A stretch of DNA of 64,000 bases from Sedimentitalea sp039941015 (GCF_039941015.1 NZ_JBDVFI010000103.1); one strand, 5' to 3'; shown: positions 9,745-18,989, numbered from the stretch's first letter. Program-made: numbers and translations. The notes: generated by a model from the letters alone, not told the origin.

Positions 9745-10971
9745 ATGGAAACAGACACCGATATCATCATTGTGGGCGGCGGGCTGAATGGTCCGGCATT
9801 GGCGCTGGCGATGGCGCAGACCGGCCATCGGGTCACGGTGATTGACGCCCTGCCCGCCGAGACCCGTGGCGACGCTGCTTTTGATGGACGCGGTTATGCG
9901 CTGGCGCTGGCATCCCAGAGGTTACTGTCCCTCATCGGCATCTGGGACCGTGTCGCCGCAGAGGCACAGCCGATGCTAGAGATCAAGGTGACTGATGGCC
10001 ATGCCGGGCATGGTCCTTCGCCGTTCTTCATGCATTTCGATCATGCCGAGATTGAAGAAGGTCCGATGGGCTATATGGTCGAGGATCGACATCTGCGCCC
10101 GGCCTTTCTGGACGCGATGAAGGCGGCAGAGAGTGTTACCCAGATCAACGGCCAATCGGTTGTGGCGCAATCTGTCGATGCGTCAGGTGTTTCGGTGACA
10201 TTGGATAATGGCAAAGAGGTCGCTGGCCGTATCCTGATCGGATCAGATGGCCGCAGCAGCGGCACCGCGACGCGCGCCGGTATCAAGCGCACGGGTTGGG
10301 ATTATGGGCAGACCGCGCTGGTCTGCGCTATCGCTCATGAAAAGCCGCATGATGGCATTGCACATCAGTTTTTCATGCCCCCGGGTCCGCTGGCGATTCT
10401 CCCTCTGACCGGGAATCGCAGTTCCATCGTCTGGAGCGAGCGCACCGCAGAAGCCAACCGGATCAATGCCCTGGACGACGATGGCTATCTCGCGGCACTG
10501 CATCCTCGGTTTGGAGACTTTCTCGGGGAAATCTCGCTGGCCGGAGGGCGATTTACCTATCCGTTGAACCTGACCATCGCCAACCGCTTTATTGACGGCC
10601 GGATCGCATTGGTTGGCGATGCCGCGCATGGCGTACATCCGATTGCAGGTCAGGGGCTGAATGCGGGGCTACGCGATGTTGCGGCGCTGGCCGAAACCCT
10701 GACGATGGCGGCGCGGCGCGGCGAAGACATCGGCGCGCAAGCGGTGCTCGAACGATATCAGCAGTGGCGGCGGTTTGATACGACGACGCTGGCGCTCGCG
10801 ACGGATGCGTTCAACCGGCTGTTTTCTAATGACAACGCATTGCTGCGCATGGGGCGGGATTTGGGCATGGGGCTGGTCAACGCGGTTCCCGGCTTGAGGC
10901 GCGGTTTTATCCGCGAGGCCGCCGGGCTGACCGGCGATCTGCCGCGTCTGATGCAAGGCAAGCCCATCTGA
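9745..10971 (+). CDS. UbiH/UbiF/Coq6-type FAD monooxygenase (ubiquinone synthesis)
   Basis: The 408-residue protein has an N-terminal FAD-binding site (IIIVGGGLNGPALALAM) and the second family motif GDAAHGVHPIAGQGLNAGLRDV near residue 290. Proteins of this group hydroxylate the ring of the ubiquinone precursor. Which ring position is attacked cannot be read off, because UbiH, UbiF, UbiI and UbiL share these motifs. The ATG at 9745 places the dinucleotide-binding strand 4 residues in, as usual; an upstream in-frame ATG at 9709 is possible. Confidence 0.87.
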   Translation: METDTDIIIVGGGLNGPALALAMAQTGHRVTVIDALPAETRGDAAFDGRGYALALASQRLLSLIGIWDRVAAEAQPMLEIKVTDGHAGHGPSPFFMHFDHAEIEEGPMGYMVEDRHLRPAFLDAMKAAESVTQINGQSVVAQSVDASGVSVTLDNGKEVAGRILIGSDGRSSGTATRAGIKRTGWDYGQTALVCAIAHEKPHDGIAHQFFMPPGPLAILPLTGNRSSIVWSERTAEANRINALDDDGYLAALHPRFGDFLGEISLAGGRFTYPLNLTIANRFIDGRIALVGDAAHGVHPIAGQGLNAGLRDVAALAETLTMAARRGEDIGAQAVLERYQQWRRFDTTTLALATDAFNRLFSNDNALLRMGRDLGMGLVNAVPGLRRGFIREAAGLTGDLPRLMQGKPI

Positions 10972-10994
10972 AGCCGGTTCCCGTCATTCGCAGA

Positions 10995-11195
10995 TTAGCC
11001 GGTGCGTTGAAAGAAACCTGGCTGGCGAAACACCTGACGTAGCCTGCGTTCAACGGCATCCGCTTCGCTGGTCTCGACCTGACGGAACGGACGCGATAAC
11101 AACGCCGCGCGCAGCGATTTTTCGCGTGCTTTCAGCCGCTGGATCTCCAATCGGATATCATCGAGCTCTTTCACGGGTTGGTATGTGATTGTCAT
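10995..11195 (-). CDS. Small conserved-looking protein, unknown function
   Basis: A 66-residue, charged protein whose middle (about residues 10-55) is likely to form one long helix or coiled coil: ELDDIRLEIQRLKAREKSLR. It has no signal peptide or membrane segment. Translation is credible because AGAGGA lies just before the ATG and the composition matches neighbouring genes. It is convergent with the UbiH-type gene and lies about 70 bp after the Trm112 gene's end on the other side. I do not recognise a family. Confidence 0.55.
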   Translation of the reverse strand: MTITYQPVKELDDIRLEIQRLKAREKSLRAALLSRPFRQVETSEADAVERRLRQVFRQPGFFQRTG

Positions 11196-11262
11196 ATGCC
11201 GATCCTCTGTTTGCGAGAACCATCAAACCAGACGATTTCTAAAGCTGGGTTAAATCTCGTGC

Positions 11263-11448
11263 TCAATCCAGTTGGCGCGCTTCGTCAACCAGCATTATGG
11301 GAATGCCATTGCGGATGGGAAAGGCAAGACCGGCTGACTTGGAAATCAGTTCCTGCTTTTCTGCGTCATAGCGCAGCGTCGTCTGAGTCTGCGGGCAGAT
11401 CAAAGCTTCTAGCATGCGGCGGTCAAACCCTGTTTCGGCGTCAGTCAT
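11263..11448 (-). CDS. Trm112 family protein
   Basis: The 61-residue protein matches the bacterial Trm112/DUF343 family: RRMLEALICPQTQTTLRYDAE followed by SKSAGLAFPIRNGIPIML. In bacteria the family is mostly uncharacterised; in eukaryotes and archaea Trm112 activates several methyltransferases. Only one of the usual zinc-type cysteines is present, as in many bacterial members. Its ATG overlaps the stop codon of the upstream Lon-N gene (ATGA), so the two are translationally coupled. Confidence 0.85.
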   Translation of the reverse strand: MTDAETGFDRRMLEALICPQTQTTLRYDAEKQELISKSAGLAFPIRNGIPIMLVDEARQLD

Positions 11449-12089
11449 TGCAGCAATTCCTTGTGTTCGCCGCCACTGCGGAGGGCGTATTCGATCAACG
11501 TAACCAGCGTTTCGCGGCGCGTTTCAAGGCTCGGTGCCTCAAGCAAGGCCTGTTTCTCTTCGGGGTCAAAGTTCAGCAGCATCGACAATGAATTGATCAA
11601 CAGTTCATCCTCGGCCTCTTTGATCGTGTCCCAATCCGTCGACAGTTGCTGTGTCGAGAAATACCGATCCAGCAAAGCGAGAAACTGACCGCGATCAAAG
11701 CCGCTGTCAGTTTCGGTCGGGCCGAGATCACGCTCAAACCCGTCCCAGCTGATCTCAAACCGACGATATGGACAAAATCCGTCGTTTTCGGCTTTGGTGC
11801 GAAATCGCGAGACGCCGGTCAGCGTAATCATGTACCGACCGTCTTCGGTTTCGGAAAACTGCGTAATCCGCCCGGCACACCCGATGCTATGCACCGCACC
11901 TTCTGAACCGGGCAGCGGATTTGGCTGCACCATACCGATGAGGCGTTGTGGCGTTTTCAGGGCATCTTCGAACATCTGCAGATAGCGTGGTTCGAATACA
12001 TGCAAAGGCAATCGGGACCGGGGCAACAAGAGCGCCCCGGGAAGTGGGAACACGGATAGGGTGTCCGGCAAGTCTGCGGATTTCAACAT
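11445..12089 (-). CDS. LON peptidase substrate-binding-domain protein
   Basis: The 214-residue protein is a stand-alone Lon N-terminal (LAN/LonN) domain. It starts with LPDTLSVFPLPGALLLPRSRLPLHVFEPRYLQM and contains the later IGCAGRITQF and GVSRFR segments. It has no AAA+ or protease part. In this bacterial group the gene commonly sits with a YbbN-type thioredoxin and Trm112, exactly as here, but the function is not known. A role in protein quality control is only an inference from the domain. Confidence 0.88.
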   Translation of the reverse strand: MLKSADLPDTLSVFPLPGALLLPRSRLPLHVFEPRYLQMFEDALKTPQRLIGMVQPNPLPGSEGAVHSIGCAGRITQFSETEDGRYMITLTGVSRFRTKAENDGFCPYRRFEISWDGFERDLGPTETDSGFDRGQFLALLDRYFSTQQLSTDWDTIKEAEDELLINSLSMLLNFDPEEKQALLEAPSLETRRETLVTLIEYALRSGGEHKELLQ

Positions 12090-12116
12090 GCAGATGACTG
12101 TAGCTCTGTTGTGGCG

Positions 12117-13031
12117 TTAGGCAAATATCATTGAGCTGAGTTTCCGCCGTCCGTTCAGAACCACCGGGTCATTGGGTTTGAGCGCATCAAAGATCGTAAA
12201 GAGTTGCGTCTTGGCAGCCCCGTCATTCCACTCTCGATCGCTGCGGAAAATCTCGAGCAGTTGATCGACAGCCTGCTGCACTTCGCCGCCCGCATGGAGA
12301 GCGAGTGCTAGGTCAAACCGCGCCTGATGGTTGCTGGGGTCAGCCTCGACTGCGGCGGTCAGTTCGGCAATCGGGCCAGCATCAGCGGCCTGACGCGCCA
12401 GTTCGATCTGTGCATGCGCCGCTTCAAGCTCGGCGCTGTTGGAAATCTCGGCTGGTGCCCCGTTCAGGATCGCCTCAGCCTGATCCAGATCGTCCATCGC
12501 GATATGCGCCCGTACCAGACCACCATAGGCGCCCGCATGCGCTGGCTCTTCGGCAAGGATGGCGGCAAAGGTCTGGGCCGCGTCCGCAACGGCACCATCG
12601 GTCAGCATCTCTTCGGCCGCCTCGACGGCAGCGTTCAGCGACTCGCCCGGTGCCTCGCCACCACCCGCCGACACCACACGGTCGACAAAGGCCTTGATTT
12701 CGGATTCCGGTTGCGCACCCTGAAAGCCATCAATCGGCTGCCCTTTGTGAAAGGCATAAACCGTCGGGATCGACTGGATCTGCAATTGACCCGCGATCCC
12801 CTGCGCTTCGTCTACGTTCACCTTGACCATCTTGACCGCGCCCTTGGCGGCGGTCACCGCTTTTTCAAGCATCGGGCCAAGCGTCTTGCAGGGGCCACAC
12901 CAGGGCGCCCAAAAGTCAACGATGATAGGGGTCGTCTGCGAGGCGTCGACCACATCCACCATAAAGCTGGCTTCAGTGGTGTCCTTGATCAGGTCCGCGG
13001 GCACATCGGTGCCGGTCGATAGTTCAAGCAT
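12117..13031 (-). CDS. YbbN/CnoX-like thioredoxin co-chaperone with TPR tail
   Basis: The 304-residue protein has a thioredoxin domain at residues 20-120 with the redox site WCGPC (FWAPWCGPCKTLGP) and a C-terminal part of tetratricopeptide-type helices to residue 300. In Escherichia coli the equivalent (YbbN, CnoX) works with DnaK and GroEL as a holdase under oxidative stress. Unlike E. coli CnoX, the two-cysteine site is intact, so it may also act as an oxidoreductase. The ATG at 13031 follows GGAGAG; the frame is open 24 codons further upstream but that part is not thioredoxin-like. Confidence 0.88.
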   Translation of the reverse strand: MLELSTGTDVPADLIKDTTEASFMVDVVDASQTTPIIVDFWAPWCGPCKTLGPMLEKAVTAAKGAVKMVKVNVDEAQGIAGQLQIQSIPTVYAFHKGQPIDGFQGAQPESEIKAFVDRVVSAGGGEAPGESLNAAVEAAEEMLTDGAVADAAQTFAAILAEEPAHAGAYGGLVRAHIAMDDLDQAEAILNGAPAEISNSAELEAAHAQIELARQAADAGPIAELTAAVEADPSNHQARFDLALALHAGGEVQQAVDQLLEIFRSDREWNDGAAKTQLFTIFDALKPNDPVVLNGRRKLSSMIFA

Positions 13032-13114
13032 GTCGTTCTCTCCTTGGAGCTTGGCCCCTATATGAAAGCTGTCGTCACAGAAACCAAGAGGGAACAGGCG
13101 CAAAAGTCATGTTT

Positions 13115-13903
13115 TTAAAGGTCGAACGTCGCAAAGACCGGCGCGTGATCACTGGGTTTTTCCCAGCCGCGCGCATCCCGCAGGACACGGCTCGAGTGCC
13201 CGGCCGATGAAATATCCGGCGTCGACCAGACATGATCGAGCCGCCGGCCCTTGTCTGCGTCCGACCAGTCGCGCGCCCGATAGGACCACCAGCTGTACAG
13301 CTGCCCATCCGGAATATCCTGACGGGTGATATCGACCCAACTGCCTGCATCCTGTGTTTGCGCGAGCTGCTCAACTTCGATCGGAGTATGGCTGACCACC
13401 TTCAGAAGTTTCTTGTGGCTCCAGACGTCATCTTCGCGTGGCGCGATGTTCAGATCACCGACAAGAATGGACTTTTCGGGTTTTTCCGCATGAAACCAAT
13501 CCCGCATTTCGGTCAGATAATCGAGCTTTTGGCCGAATTTCTCGTTCTGTTCGCGATCCGGCACGTCGCCACCCGCAGGCACGTAGAAATTGTGGATCGT
13601 CACCCCGTTTTCCAGCCGCCCGGCAATATGTCGCGCGTGGCCGAGCGCGGCGAAATCCTTGTCGCCGGCGTCTACCATCGGCAGGCGGGACAGGATCGCG
13701 ACGCCGTTGTATCCTTTCTGCCCGCGGGCCACCATATGGGTGTACCCTAGGGCAGCAAACGCTTCGGTCGGGATTTTTTCGACCGGCGATTTGCATTCCT
13801 GCAGACACAGAACATCGGGTGCTTCTTCCTGCAACAGCTTGAGCACGATAGGTTCGCGCAACCGAACCGAGTTGATGTTCCATGTGGCCAGCGAAAAGCT
13901 CAT
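13115..13903 (-). CDS. xthA: Exodeoxyribonuclease III
   Basis: The 262-residue protein starts MSFSLATWNINSVRLR and has the expected blocks of the AP-endonuclease family: LCLQECKS, YNGVAILSR, LVGDLNIAPREDDVW and RLDHVWSTPD, ending SDHAPVFATFDL. It removes 3' blocking groups and incises abasic sites during base-excision repair. The start at 13903 places the first beta strand at the normal position. It lies upstream of the thioredoxin gene in the same direction, with 83 bp between. Confidence 0.94.
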   Translation of the reverse strand: MSFSLATWNINSVRLREPIVLKLLQEEAPDVLCLQECKSPVEKIPTEAFAALGYTHMVARGQKGYNGVAILSRLPMVDAGDKDFAALGHARHIAGRLENGVTIHNFYVPAGGDVPDREQNEKFGQKLDYLTEMRDWFHAEKPEKSILVGDLNIAPREDDVWSHKKLLKVVSHTPIEVEQLAQTQDAGSWVDITRQDIPDGQLYSWWSYRARDWSDADKGRRLDHVWSTPDISSAGHSSRVLRDARGWEKPSDHAPVFATFDL

Positions 13904-14374
13904 TTGCAGGGTCCGATCCTCAGAAAATTTGCGCAAACCTATTCCCGGTGAACCACGGTGGCCAGTGCCAAATGCGTCCTGTCAGAAATCCTGTGCTGGG
14001 CCAGAGCGCGAAAAAGGCGTGCGCAAGCGCCGCCGAGTTGAAAGTGAATTTAGGTGGATTGCTCCATCGCATTCGCGGGACCACGGTGTTCCACCGGTCC
14101 AGCTCCATGGTCTGAGACAGAGCCGCGATAGAAAGAAGGTTGAGGATCCGGCCAATCGACATTCGAAAATGGTATTGGCTGCGGCGCTCCGGACAAACCT
14201 GAACAAAAAAATGGCCGGGTACGAAACCCGGCCAAGTCCAACAGGGAGGTTGTATGTCATTGCCCGGACATACACGGGATAGGTTGACTATAGCGGCGAC
14301 ACGAATGGGTGTCTGTGATCCGCAACAATTATTTCAACCATAACGTGTAACACTAAACATGTAAATAATCCATG
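13904..14374. other. Gene-poor stretch between xthA and the response regulator gene
   Basis: No convincing coding gene is seen here. An open frame on the minus strand (13920-14162, 80 codons) has no ribosome site and no recognisable protein pattern. The stretch does hold a strong minus-strand terminator (14212-14234) and a possible small RNA just before it. Part of this DNA is less GC-rich than its neighbours. Confidence 0.5.
14205..14234 (-). terminator. Rho-independent terminator (minus strand)
   Basis: TGGCCGGGT (14212-14220) pairs perfectly with ACCCGGCCA (14226-14234) around a 5-nt loop. On the minus strand it is followed directly by seven T residues (the A run at 14205-14211). It lies about 140 bp after the stop of the response-regulator gene, so it ends either that mRNA or a separate small RNA. 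Confidence 0.85.
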
Positions 14375-15061
14375 TCACGCGACGAGACGATATCCGCCGG
14401 ATTCGGTCACGAGCAGGCGCGCGTTTGATGGATCCGGCTCGATTTTCTGACGCAGACGATAGATGTGGGTTTCAAGCGTGTGCGTGGTGACGCCCGCGTT
14501 ATATCCCCAAACCTCGTGCAACAGCACCTCGCGCGCAACAACACCATCGGTCGAGCGGTAGAGAAACTTGAGGATACTGGTTTCTTTCTCGGTCAGCCGA
14601 ATCTTGCGATCTTCTTCGCTGATCAGCATCTTCATCGACGGCTTGAACGTATACGGACCAAGCTGGAAAACCGCGTCCTCGGATTGTTCGTGCTGGCGCA
14701 ACTGCGCCCGGATACGGGCCAGCAACACCGGAAACTTGAATGGTTTGCTGACATAGTCGTTTGCCCCGGCATCCAGCCCGAGGATCGTGTCCGCATCACT
14801 GTCATGGCCCGTCAGCATCAAAATCGGCGACTTGACGCCCTGTTTGCGCATCAGGCGGCACAACTCGCGACCATCCGTATCGGGCAGACCCACATCGAGA
14901 ATGATAAGATCGTAAAGCGCTTCCTTGCTGCGCTCCATCGCGGCCTGGCCGTCTCCGGCTTCGAAAACATCGAAATCTTCGGTCAGGATGAGCTGTTCGC
15001 TCAGCGCCTCGCGCAGATCGTCATCATCGTCCACCAGCAAGATCTTCTTGAGTTGTGGCAT
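14375..15061 (-). CDS. OmpR-family response regulator, CenR-like
   Basis: The 228-residue protein has a receiver domain (LLVDDDDDL, phospho-acceptor aspartate in LIILDVGLPD, lysine in SKPFKF) and a C-terminal OmpR/PhoB winged helix (THTLETHIYRLRQKIEPDPSNARLL). The segment between, with ARIRAQLRQHEQSEDAVF, strongly resembles the alphaproteobacterial CenR/OtpR envelope regulator, which controls cell-envelope genes and division in Caulobacter, Brucella and Rhodobacter. That name is from memory of the family and needs an orthology test. The ATG at 15061 follows AGGAGA. No histidine kinase gene is adjacent. Confidence 0.85.
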   Translation of the reverse strand: MPQLKKILLVDDDDDLREALSEQLILTEDFDVFEAGDGQAAMERSKEALYDLIILDVGLPDTDGRELCRLMRKQGVKSPILMLTGHDSDADTILGLDAGANDYVSKPFKFPVLLARIRAQLRQHEQSEDAVFQLGPYTFKPSMKMLISEEDRKIRLTEKETSILKFLYRSTDGVVAREVLLHEVWGYNAGVTTHTLETHIYRLRQKIEPDPSNARLLVTESGGYRLVA

Positions 15062-15384
15062 CGGGCATTTCTCCTGTCTGGTCTCGGACGACGTTGCTGC
15101 ATCTGCATTTCGGATCGCCAAACCAGTCACAAGCAGGCCAGGAAACCGTGAAACTCGATGCCGCGTTGGGCGTCTGTTCTCAATCACAGATGTGTGCGGA
15201 AACGTGAGGGAGCAAGAATTGCTGCAAATCTTCACGGTGACGTGTCCCGGACCGCAGAAATGTTTCACATTCTGTCAAATACCGGAACGGCGAAACACCG
15301 ACACGTAACAATCCCGGCCTTTGATCAGCCAGCATTAACATATTGCGGGCCCCGGCATAAACCGGGGCCCGCTTGTCTGATTGG
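15062..15384. other. Intergenic region between the response regulator and clpB
   Basis: This 323-bp stretch holds the upstream region of the response-regulator gene and the 3' end of the clpB transcript, including the clpB hairpin at 15345-15372. Open frames here have no ribosome site and do not look like protein. I see no other feature. Confidence 0.5.
15345..15372 (-). terminator. Hairpin after clpB
   Basis: GCGGGCCCCGG (15345-15355) and CCGGGGCCCGC (15362-15372) form a perfect 11-bp stem with a 6-nt loop, starting 13 bp beyond the clpB stop. The following bases on the minus strand are A/T-rich but not a clean T run, so it may stabilise the mRNA end as much as terminate it. Confidence 0.65.
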
Positions 15385-18003
15385 TCAGTGAACGACTGCA
15401 TCATCCGGTCTGGGGCGATCGGTCGTTCCCAACCTCTCGCCAATGATGAGACCTTCCGCCCCTGCCGAAACTGGCACGGTGTCACCATCACGGATATCCC
15501 CGGCCAAGAGCGCTTCGGCCATTGGGTTCTGCAATGCCCGCTGGATCACCCGCTTGAGCGGACGCGCACCAAACACCGGGTCATAGCCTTCATCCGCGAG
15601 CCATTTCTTCGCAGCCTCATCCAGCTCAAGCGCAATCTTGCGCGCGGCCAGACGCTTTTTCAGAAGACCCAACTGGATATCGACGATGCCATCCATATTC
15701 GCGCGATCCAAACGATCAAAGATGATTGTCTCATCCAGACGGTTCAGGAACTCGGGGCGGAAATGTGCCCGCACCGCATCCATCACGTCACGCTTGGCCT
15801 CGGACGCATCCGCGCCCTCGGGCAATTGGCTCAGCGCCTGCGCCCCAAGGTTGGAAGTCAGGATGATCAGCGTCTGCTTGAAGTCCACAGTCCGGCCCTG
15901 ACCATCGGTCAGCACACCGTCATCAAGCACCTGCAACAGCACATTGAACACATCCGGGTGCGCCTTTTCGACTTCGTCAAAAAGCACAACCTGATACGGA
16001 CGCCGCCGGACCGCTTCGGTCAACACACCGCCCTCATCATAGCCGACATAGCCTGGAGGGGCCCCGATCAGACGCGCGACGCTGTGCTTTTCCATGAACT
16101 CGGACATGTCGATGCGTACCATCGCGCTGTCATCGTCAAACAGGAATTCTGCAAGCGCCTTGGTCAATTCGGTCTTACCCACGCCGGTCGGCCCAAGGAA
16201 CAGGAAACTGCCCAATGGACGGTTTTCATCCTGCAATCCGGCCCGCGCACGACGCACCGCATTGGAAACAGCGCGCACAGCAATGTCCTGACCGATTACC
16301 CGCTTGTGCAGGCCATCTTCCATGCGCAGCAGTTTTTCCCGCTCGCCTTCCAGCATCTTGTTTACAGGAATGCCGGTCCAACGCTCGACCACCGAGGCGA
16401 TCTGTTCTGGACGGACCTTTTCCTCGACCATGACACCTTCGGCTTCGCTTTCCTCGGCTTGCTGCAGCTTTTTCTCAAGCTCCGGGATCACGCCGTAAGA
16501 CAGCTCACCCGCCTTGGCCAGATTGCCTTCGCGCTTGGCGATGTCCAGCTCGGCACGGGCCTGTTCAAGATGTTCCTTGATATCACGCGCACCCGCCAGT
16601 TTGTCACGTTCGGCCTGCCATTGCGCCGTCATCTCGGAGGATTTCTCTTGCAGCTCGGCCAGATCCTTTTGCAGGATTTCCAGACGGTCCTTGCTTGCAG
16701 TGTCATCTTCAAGCTTGAGCGCCTGTTCCTCGATCTGCAATTGCAGGATCTGACGGTCCAGCTGGTCCAGCTCCTCGGGCTTGGAATCAACCTCCATCCG
16801 CAACCGGCTGGCGGCCTCGTCCATCAGGTCGATCGCTTTGTCGGGGAGGAAACGGTCGGTGATGTACCGATGCGACAGGGTCGCCGCCGCCACCAGTGCC
16901 GCGTCGGAAATGTCGACCCCGTGGTGCACCTCGTATTTTTCCTTGATGCCCCGCAGAATGCTGATCGTGTCCTCGACCGTGGGTTCCTGAACCACAACAG
17001 GTTGGAACCGGCGGGCCAAGGCCGCGTCCTTTTCAACATATTTGCGATATTCATCGAGCGTGGTTGCACCGATACAGTGCAATTCACCCCGTGCCAGCGC
17101 CGGTTTGATCAGGTTGGCCGCGTCCATTGCACCATCGGATTTTCCCGCGCCAACCAGCGTATGCATTTCATCGATGAACAGGATGATTTCGCCCGCGGCC
17201 TCTGTGACCTCGGTCAGAACTGCCTTGAGCCGTTCTTCAAATTCACCACGATACTTGGCACCGGCGATCAATGCGCCCATGTCCAGCGCCAACAATTTCT
17301 TGTCGCGCAGGGATTCCGGCACGTCACCATTGATGATGCGCAGCGCCATACCCTCGGCGATCGCGGTCTTACCCACGCCGGGTTCCCCGATCAGCACAGG
17401 ATTGTTTTTGGTCCGACGGCTGAGCACCTGCATCGCGCGACGAATTTCCTCGTCGCGGCCAATAATAGGGTCAATCTTGCCCTCGCTGGCCGCCTCGGTC
17501 AGATCGCGCGCGTATTTCTTGAGTGCATCGTAACCCTCTTCGGCGGTGGCGCTATCTGCCGTCCGCCCCTTACGGATGTCGTTGATCGCTTCATTCAGTT
17601 TTTGCGCGGTGACGTCGCCAGCGTCCAACGCGTCCTTGGCCTTGGATTTGACCATGCACAGCGCCATCAGCATCCGCTCGACCGGCACAAAGCTGTCGCC
17701 CGCCTTGGTGGCAATCGCTTCGGCTTCGGCCAGGACCTTGCCGGTGGTGCCATCCATGTAAATCTGGCTCGCATCTCCGCTGACCTGCGGGATTTTTGAA
17801 ACCGCCAGGTCCACGGCCTCGACTACGCGCGCCGGGTTGCCCCCGGACCGAGTAATCAAGTTGCTTGCCAGCCCCTGATCATCATCCATCAATGCCTTGA
17901 GAATATGTTCGGGGGCGAGCCTTTGATGCCCCTCGCGCAGAGCAATGGTCTGCGCTGCCTGCACGAATCCACGTGCACGCTCAGTGAACTTGTTTAAGTC
18001 CAT
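15385..18003 (-). CDS. clpB: ATP-dependent disaggregase ClpB
   Basis: The 872-residue protein has the complete ClpB plan: an N-terminal Clp repeat domain to about residue 145, AAA-1 with GEPGVGKT, a long coiled-coil middle domain at about 395-530, AAA-2 with GPTGVGKTELTKAL, and the D2-small C-terminal domain. ClpB works with DnaK to pull apart aggregated proteins after heat stress. The frame is open further upstream, but the ATG at 18003 (MDLNKFTERARGF) follows GGAGAG and matches the family start. A heat-shock-type promoter lies upstream. Confidence 0.97.
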   Translation of the reverse strand: MDLNKFTERARGFVQAAQTIALREGHQRLAPEHILKALMDDDQGLASNLITRSGGNPARVVEAVDLAVSKIPQVSGDASQIYMDGTTGKVLAEAEAIATKAGDSFVPVERMLMALCMVKSKAKDALDAGDVTAQKLNEAINDIRKGRTADSATAEEGYDALKKYARDLTEAASEGKIDPIIGRDEEIRRAMQVLSRRTKNNPVLIGEPGVGKTAIAEGMALRIINGDVPESLRDKKLLALDMGALIAGAKYRGEFEERLKAVLTEVTEAAGEIILFIDEMHTLVGAGKSDGAMDAANLIKPALARGELHCIGATTLDEYRKYVEKDAALARRFQPVVVQEPTVEDTISILRGIKEKYEVHHGVDISDAALVAAATLSHRYITDRFLPDKAIDLMDEAASRLRMEVDSKPEELDQLDRQILQLQIEEQALKLEDDTASKDRLEILQKDLAELQEKSSEMTAQWQAERDKLAGARDIKEHLEQARAELDIAKREGNLAKAGELSYGVIPELEKKLQQAEESEAEGVMVEEKVRPEQIASVVERWTGIPVNKMLEGEREKLLRMEDGLHKRVIGQDIAVRAVSNAVRRARAGLQDENRPLGSFLFLGPTGVGKTELTKALAEFLFDDDSAMVRIDMSEFMEKHSVARLIGAPPGYVGYDEGGVLTEAVRRRPYQVVLFDEVEKAHPDVFNVLLQVLDDGVLTDGQGRTVDFKQTLIILTSNLGAQALSQLPEGADASEAKRDVMDAVRAHFRPEFLNRLDETIIFDRLDRANMDGIVDIQLGLLKKRLAARKIALELDEAAKKWLADEGYDPVFGARPLKRVIQRALQNPMAEALLAGDIRDGDTVPVSAGAEGLIIGERLGTTDRPRPDDAVVH

Positions 18004-18078
18004 CTTTCTCTCCTTTTCAAAGCGCCCTCGCTGAGTTGCGCCTGCTTTGCAGCACGCCACTCGATGGGCCTCGCATTC

Positions 18079-18107
18079 AATTTGGGGAATGCGGCGGCGC
18101 GTTCAAC
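18079..18107 (-). promoter_or_regulatory. Heat-shock (RpoH-type) promoter of clpB
   Basis: On the minus strand GTTGAA (18102-18107) and CCCCAAATT (18079-18087) are 14 bp apart. This fits the sigma-32 pattern of a TTGAA -35 box and a CCCCAT-type -10 box with short spacing. It would start transcription near 18072, about 70 bp before the clpB ATG. It fits the known heat control of clpB. Confidence 0.65.
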
Positions 18108-18269
18108 CCCTGAGAAGATGATTATTCCTGTCGATATCAATGCACTTTGATCCAACTCAATTCACGATCCAAGCCTGTCAACGGCACGATTTTATCGAGG
18201 GCGTGATCCCCTTGCTCTGAGTACCCAAGCGCCATAGACAGGCGCGACCCAGAAAAAACGGAGTCTGCA

Positions 18270-18989
18270 ATGTCCGATGACCGCCTGATCGTAGCTCTTG
18301 ATGTCCCCAATGCGTTGCAGGGGCTCGAATTGACCCAGAAGATTGGCGATGCGGTCAATTTCTACAAGATTGGCTTGGGGATGCTGACCGGCGGAGGCTT
18401 AGCCTTGGCGAATGAGCTGAAACAGGAACACGGCAAGCGCATCTTTCTGGACATGAAGCTGTTTGACATCGGCGCCACGGTCGAAGCAGCCGTGCGCGGG
18501 CTGGCGCAATTCGATCTGGATTTCCTCACCGTGCACGGCGACCCACATGTGGTGCGCGCAGCCAAGGAAGGCGCGGCGGGAAGTGATCTGAAAATTCTGG
18601 GCGTGACGATCCTGACCTCGCTGGATCGCGCCGATCTGGATGACGGGATGATCGTCGCAGGCAATGTGTCTGATCTGGTGGTCCAGCGTGCCGCGCGGGC
18701 GCTGGAGGCCGGAGCCGATGGAGTTATCGCCAGCCCCCAAGAAGCCGCAGCGATCCGCGCCTTGCCAGAGGCAGAGGGCCGTCTGGTTGTGACACCCGGC
18801 GTCCGTCCGAGCGGCGCTGCACTGGGTGATCAAAAGCGTGTCGCTACGCCGGCAACGGCCATCGCTGATGGGGCTGATCACATCGTGGTGGGTCGTCCAG
18901 TCTGGACATCAGAGGATCCAAAGGCGGCTGCCGAGGCGATCCTCGCAGAGATGGGCAGCCCACAAGCGACCCTTCCCAACCGGGGGTAG
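18270..18989 (+). CDS. pyrF: Orotidine 5'-phosphate decarboxylase
   Basis: The 239-residue enzyme converts OMP to UMP, the last step of de novo pyrimidine synthesis. It starts with LIVALDVPNALQGLEL; the catalytic block is FLDMKLFDIGATVEAA with its lysine and aspartate pair. It ends with the phosphate-binding GADHIVVGRPVW. CGGAG stands just before the ATG. It diverges from clpB. Confidence 0.96.
   Translation: MSDDRLIVALDVPNALQGLELTQKIGDAVNFYKIGLGMLTGGGLALANELKQEHGKRIFLDMKLFDIGATVEAAVRGLAQFDLDFLTVHGDPHVVRAAKEGAAGSDLKILGVTILTSLDRADLDDGMIVAGNVSDLVVQRAARALEAGADGVIASPQEAAAIRALPEAEGRLVVTPGVRPSGAALGDQKRVATPATAIADGADHIVVGRPVWTSEDPKAAAEAILAEMGSPQATLPNRG

Noticed and set aside
13920..14162. An 80-codon minus-strand frame before xthA
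   Set aside because: It has no ribosome site, an odd tryptophan-rich composition and no family match. It could be a decayed gene, but nothing supports coding.
15373..17799. An 808-codon open frame on the strand opposite clpB
   Set aside because: It is entirely antisense to the clear clpB gene. Long antisense frames are expected in high-GC DNA with strong codon bias, and the product is histidine- and glutamine-rich without any family pattern.
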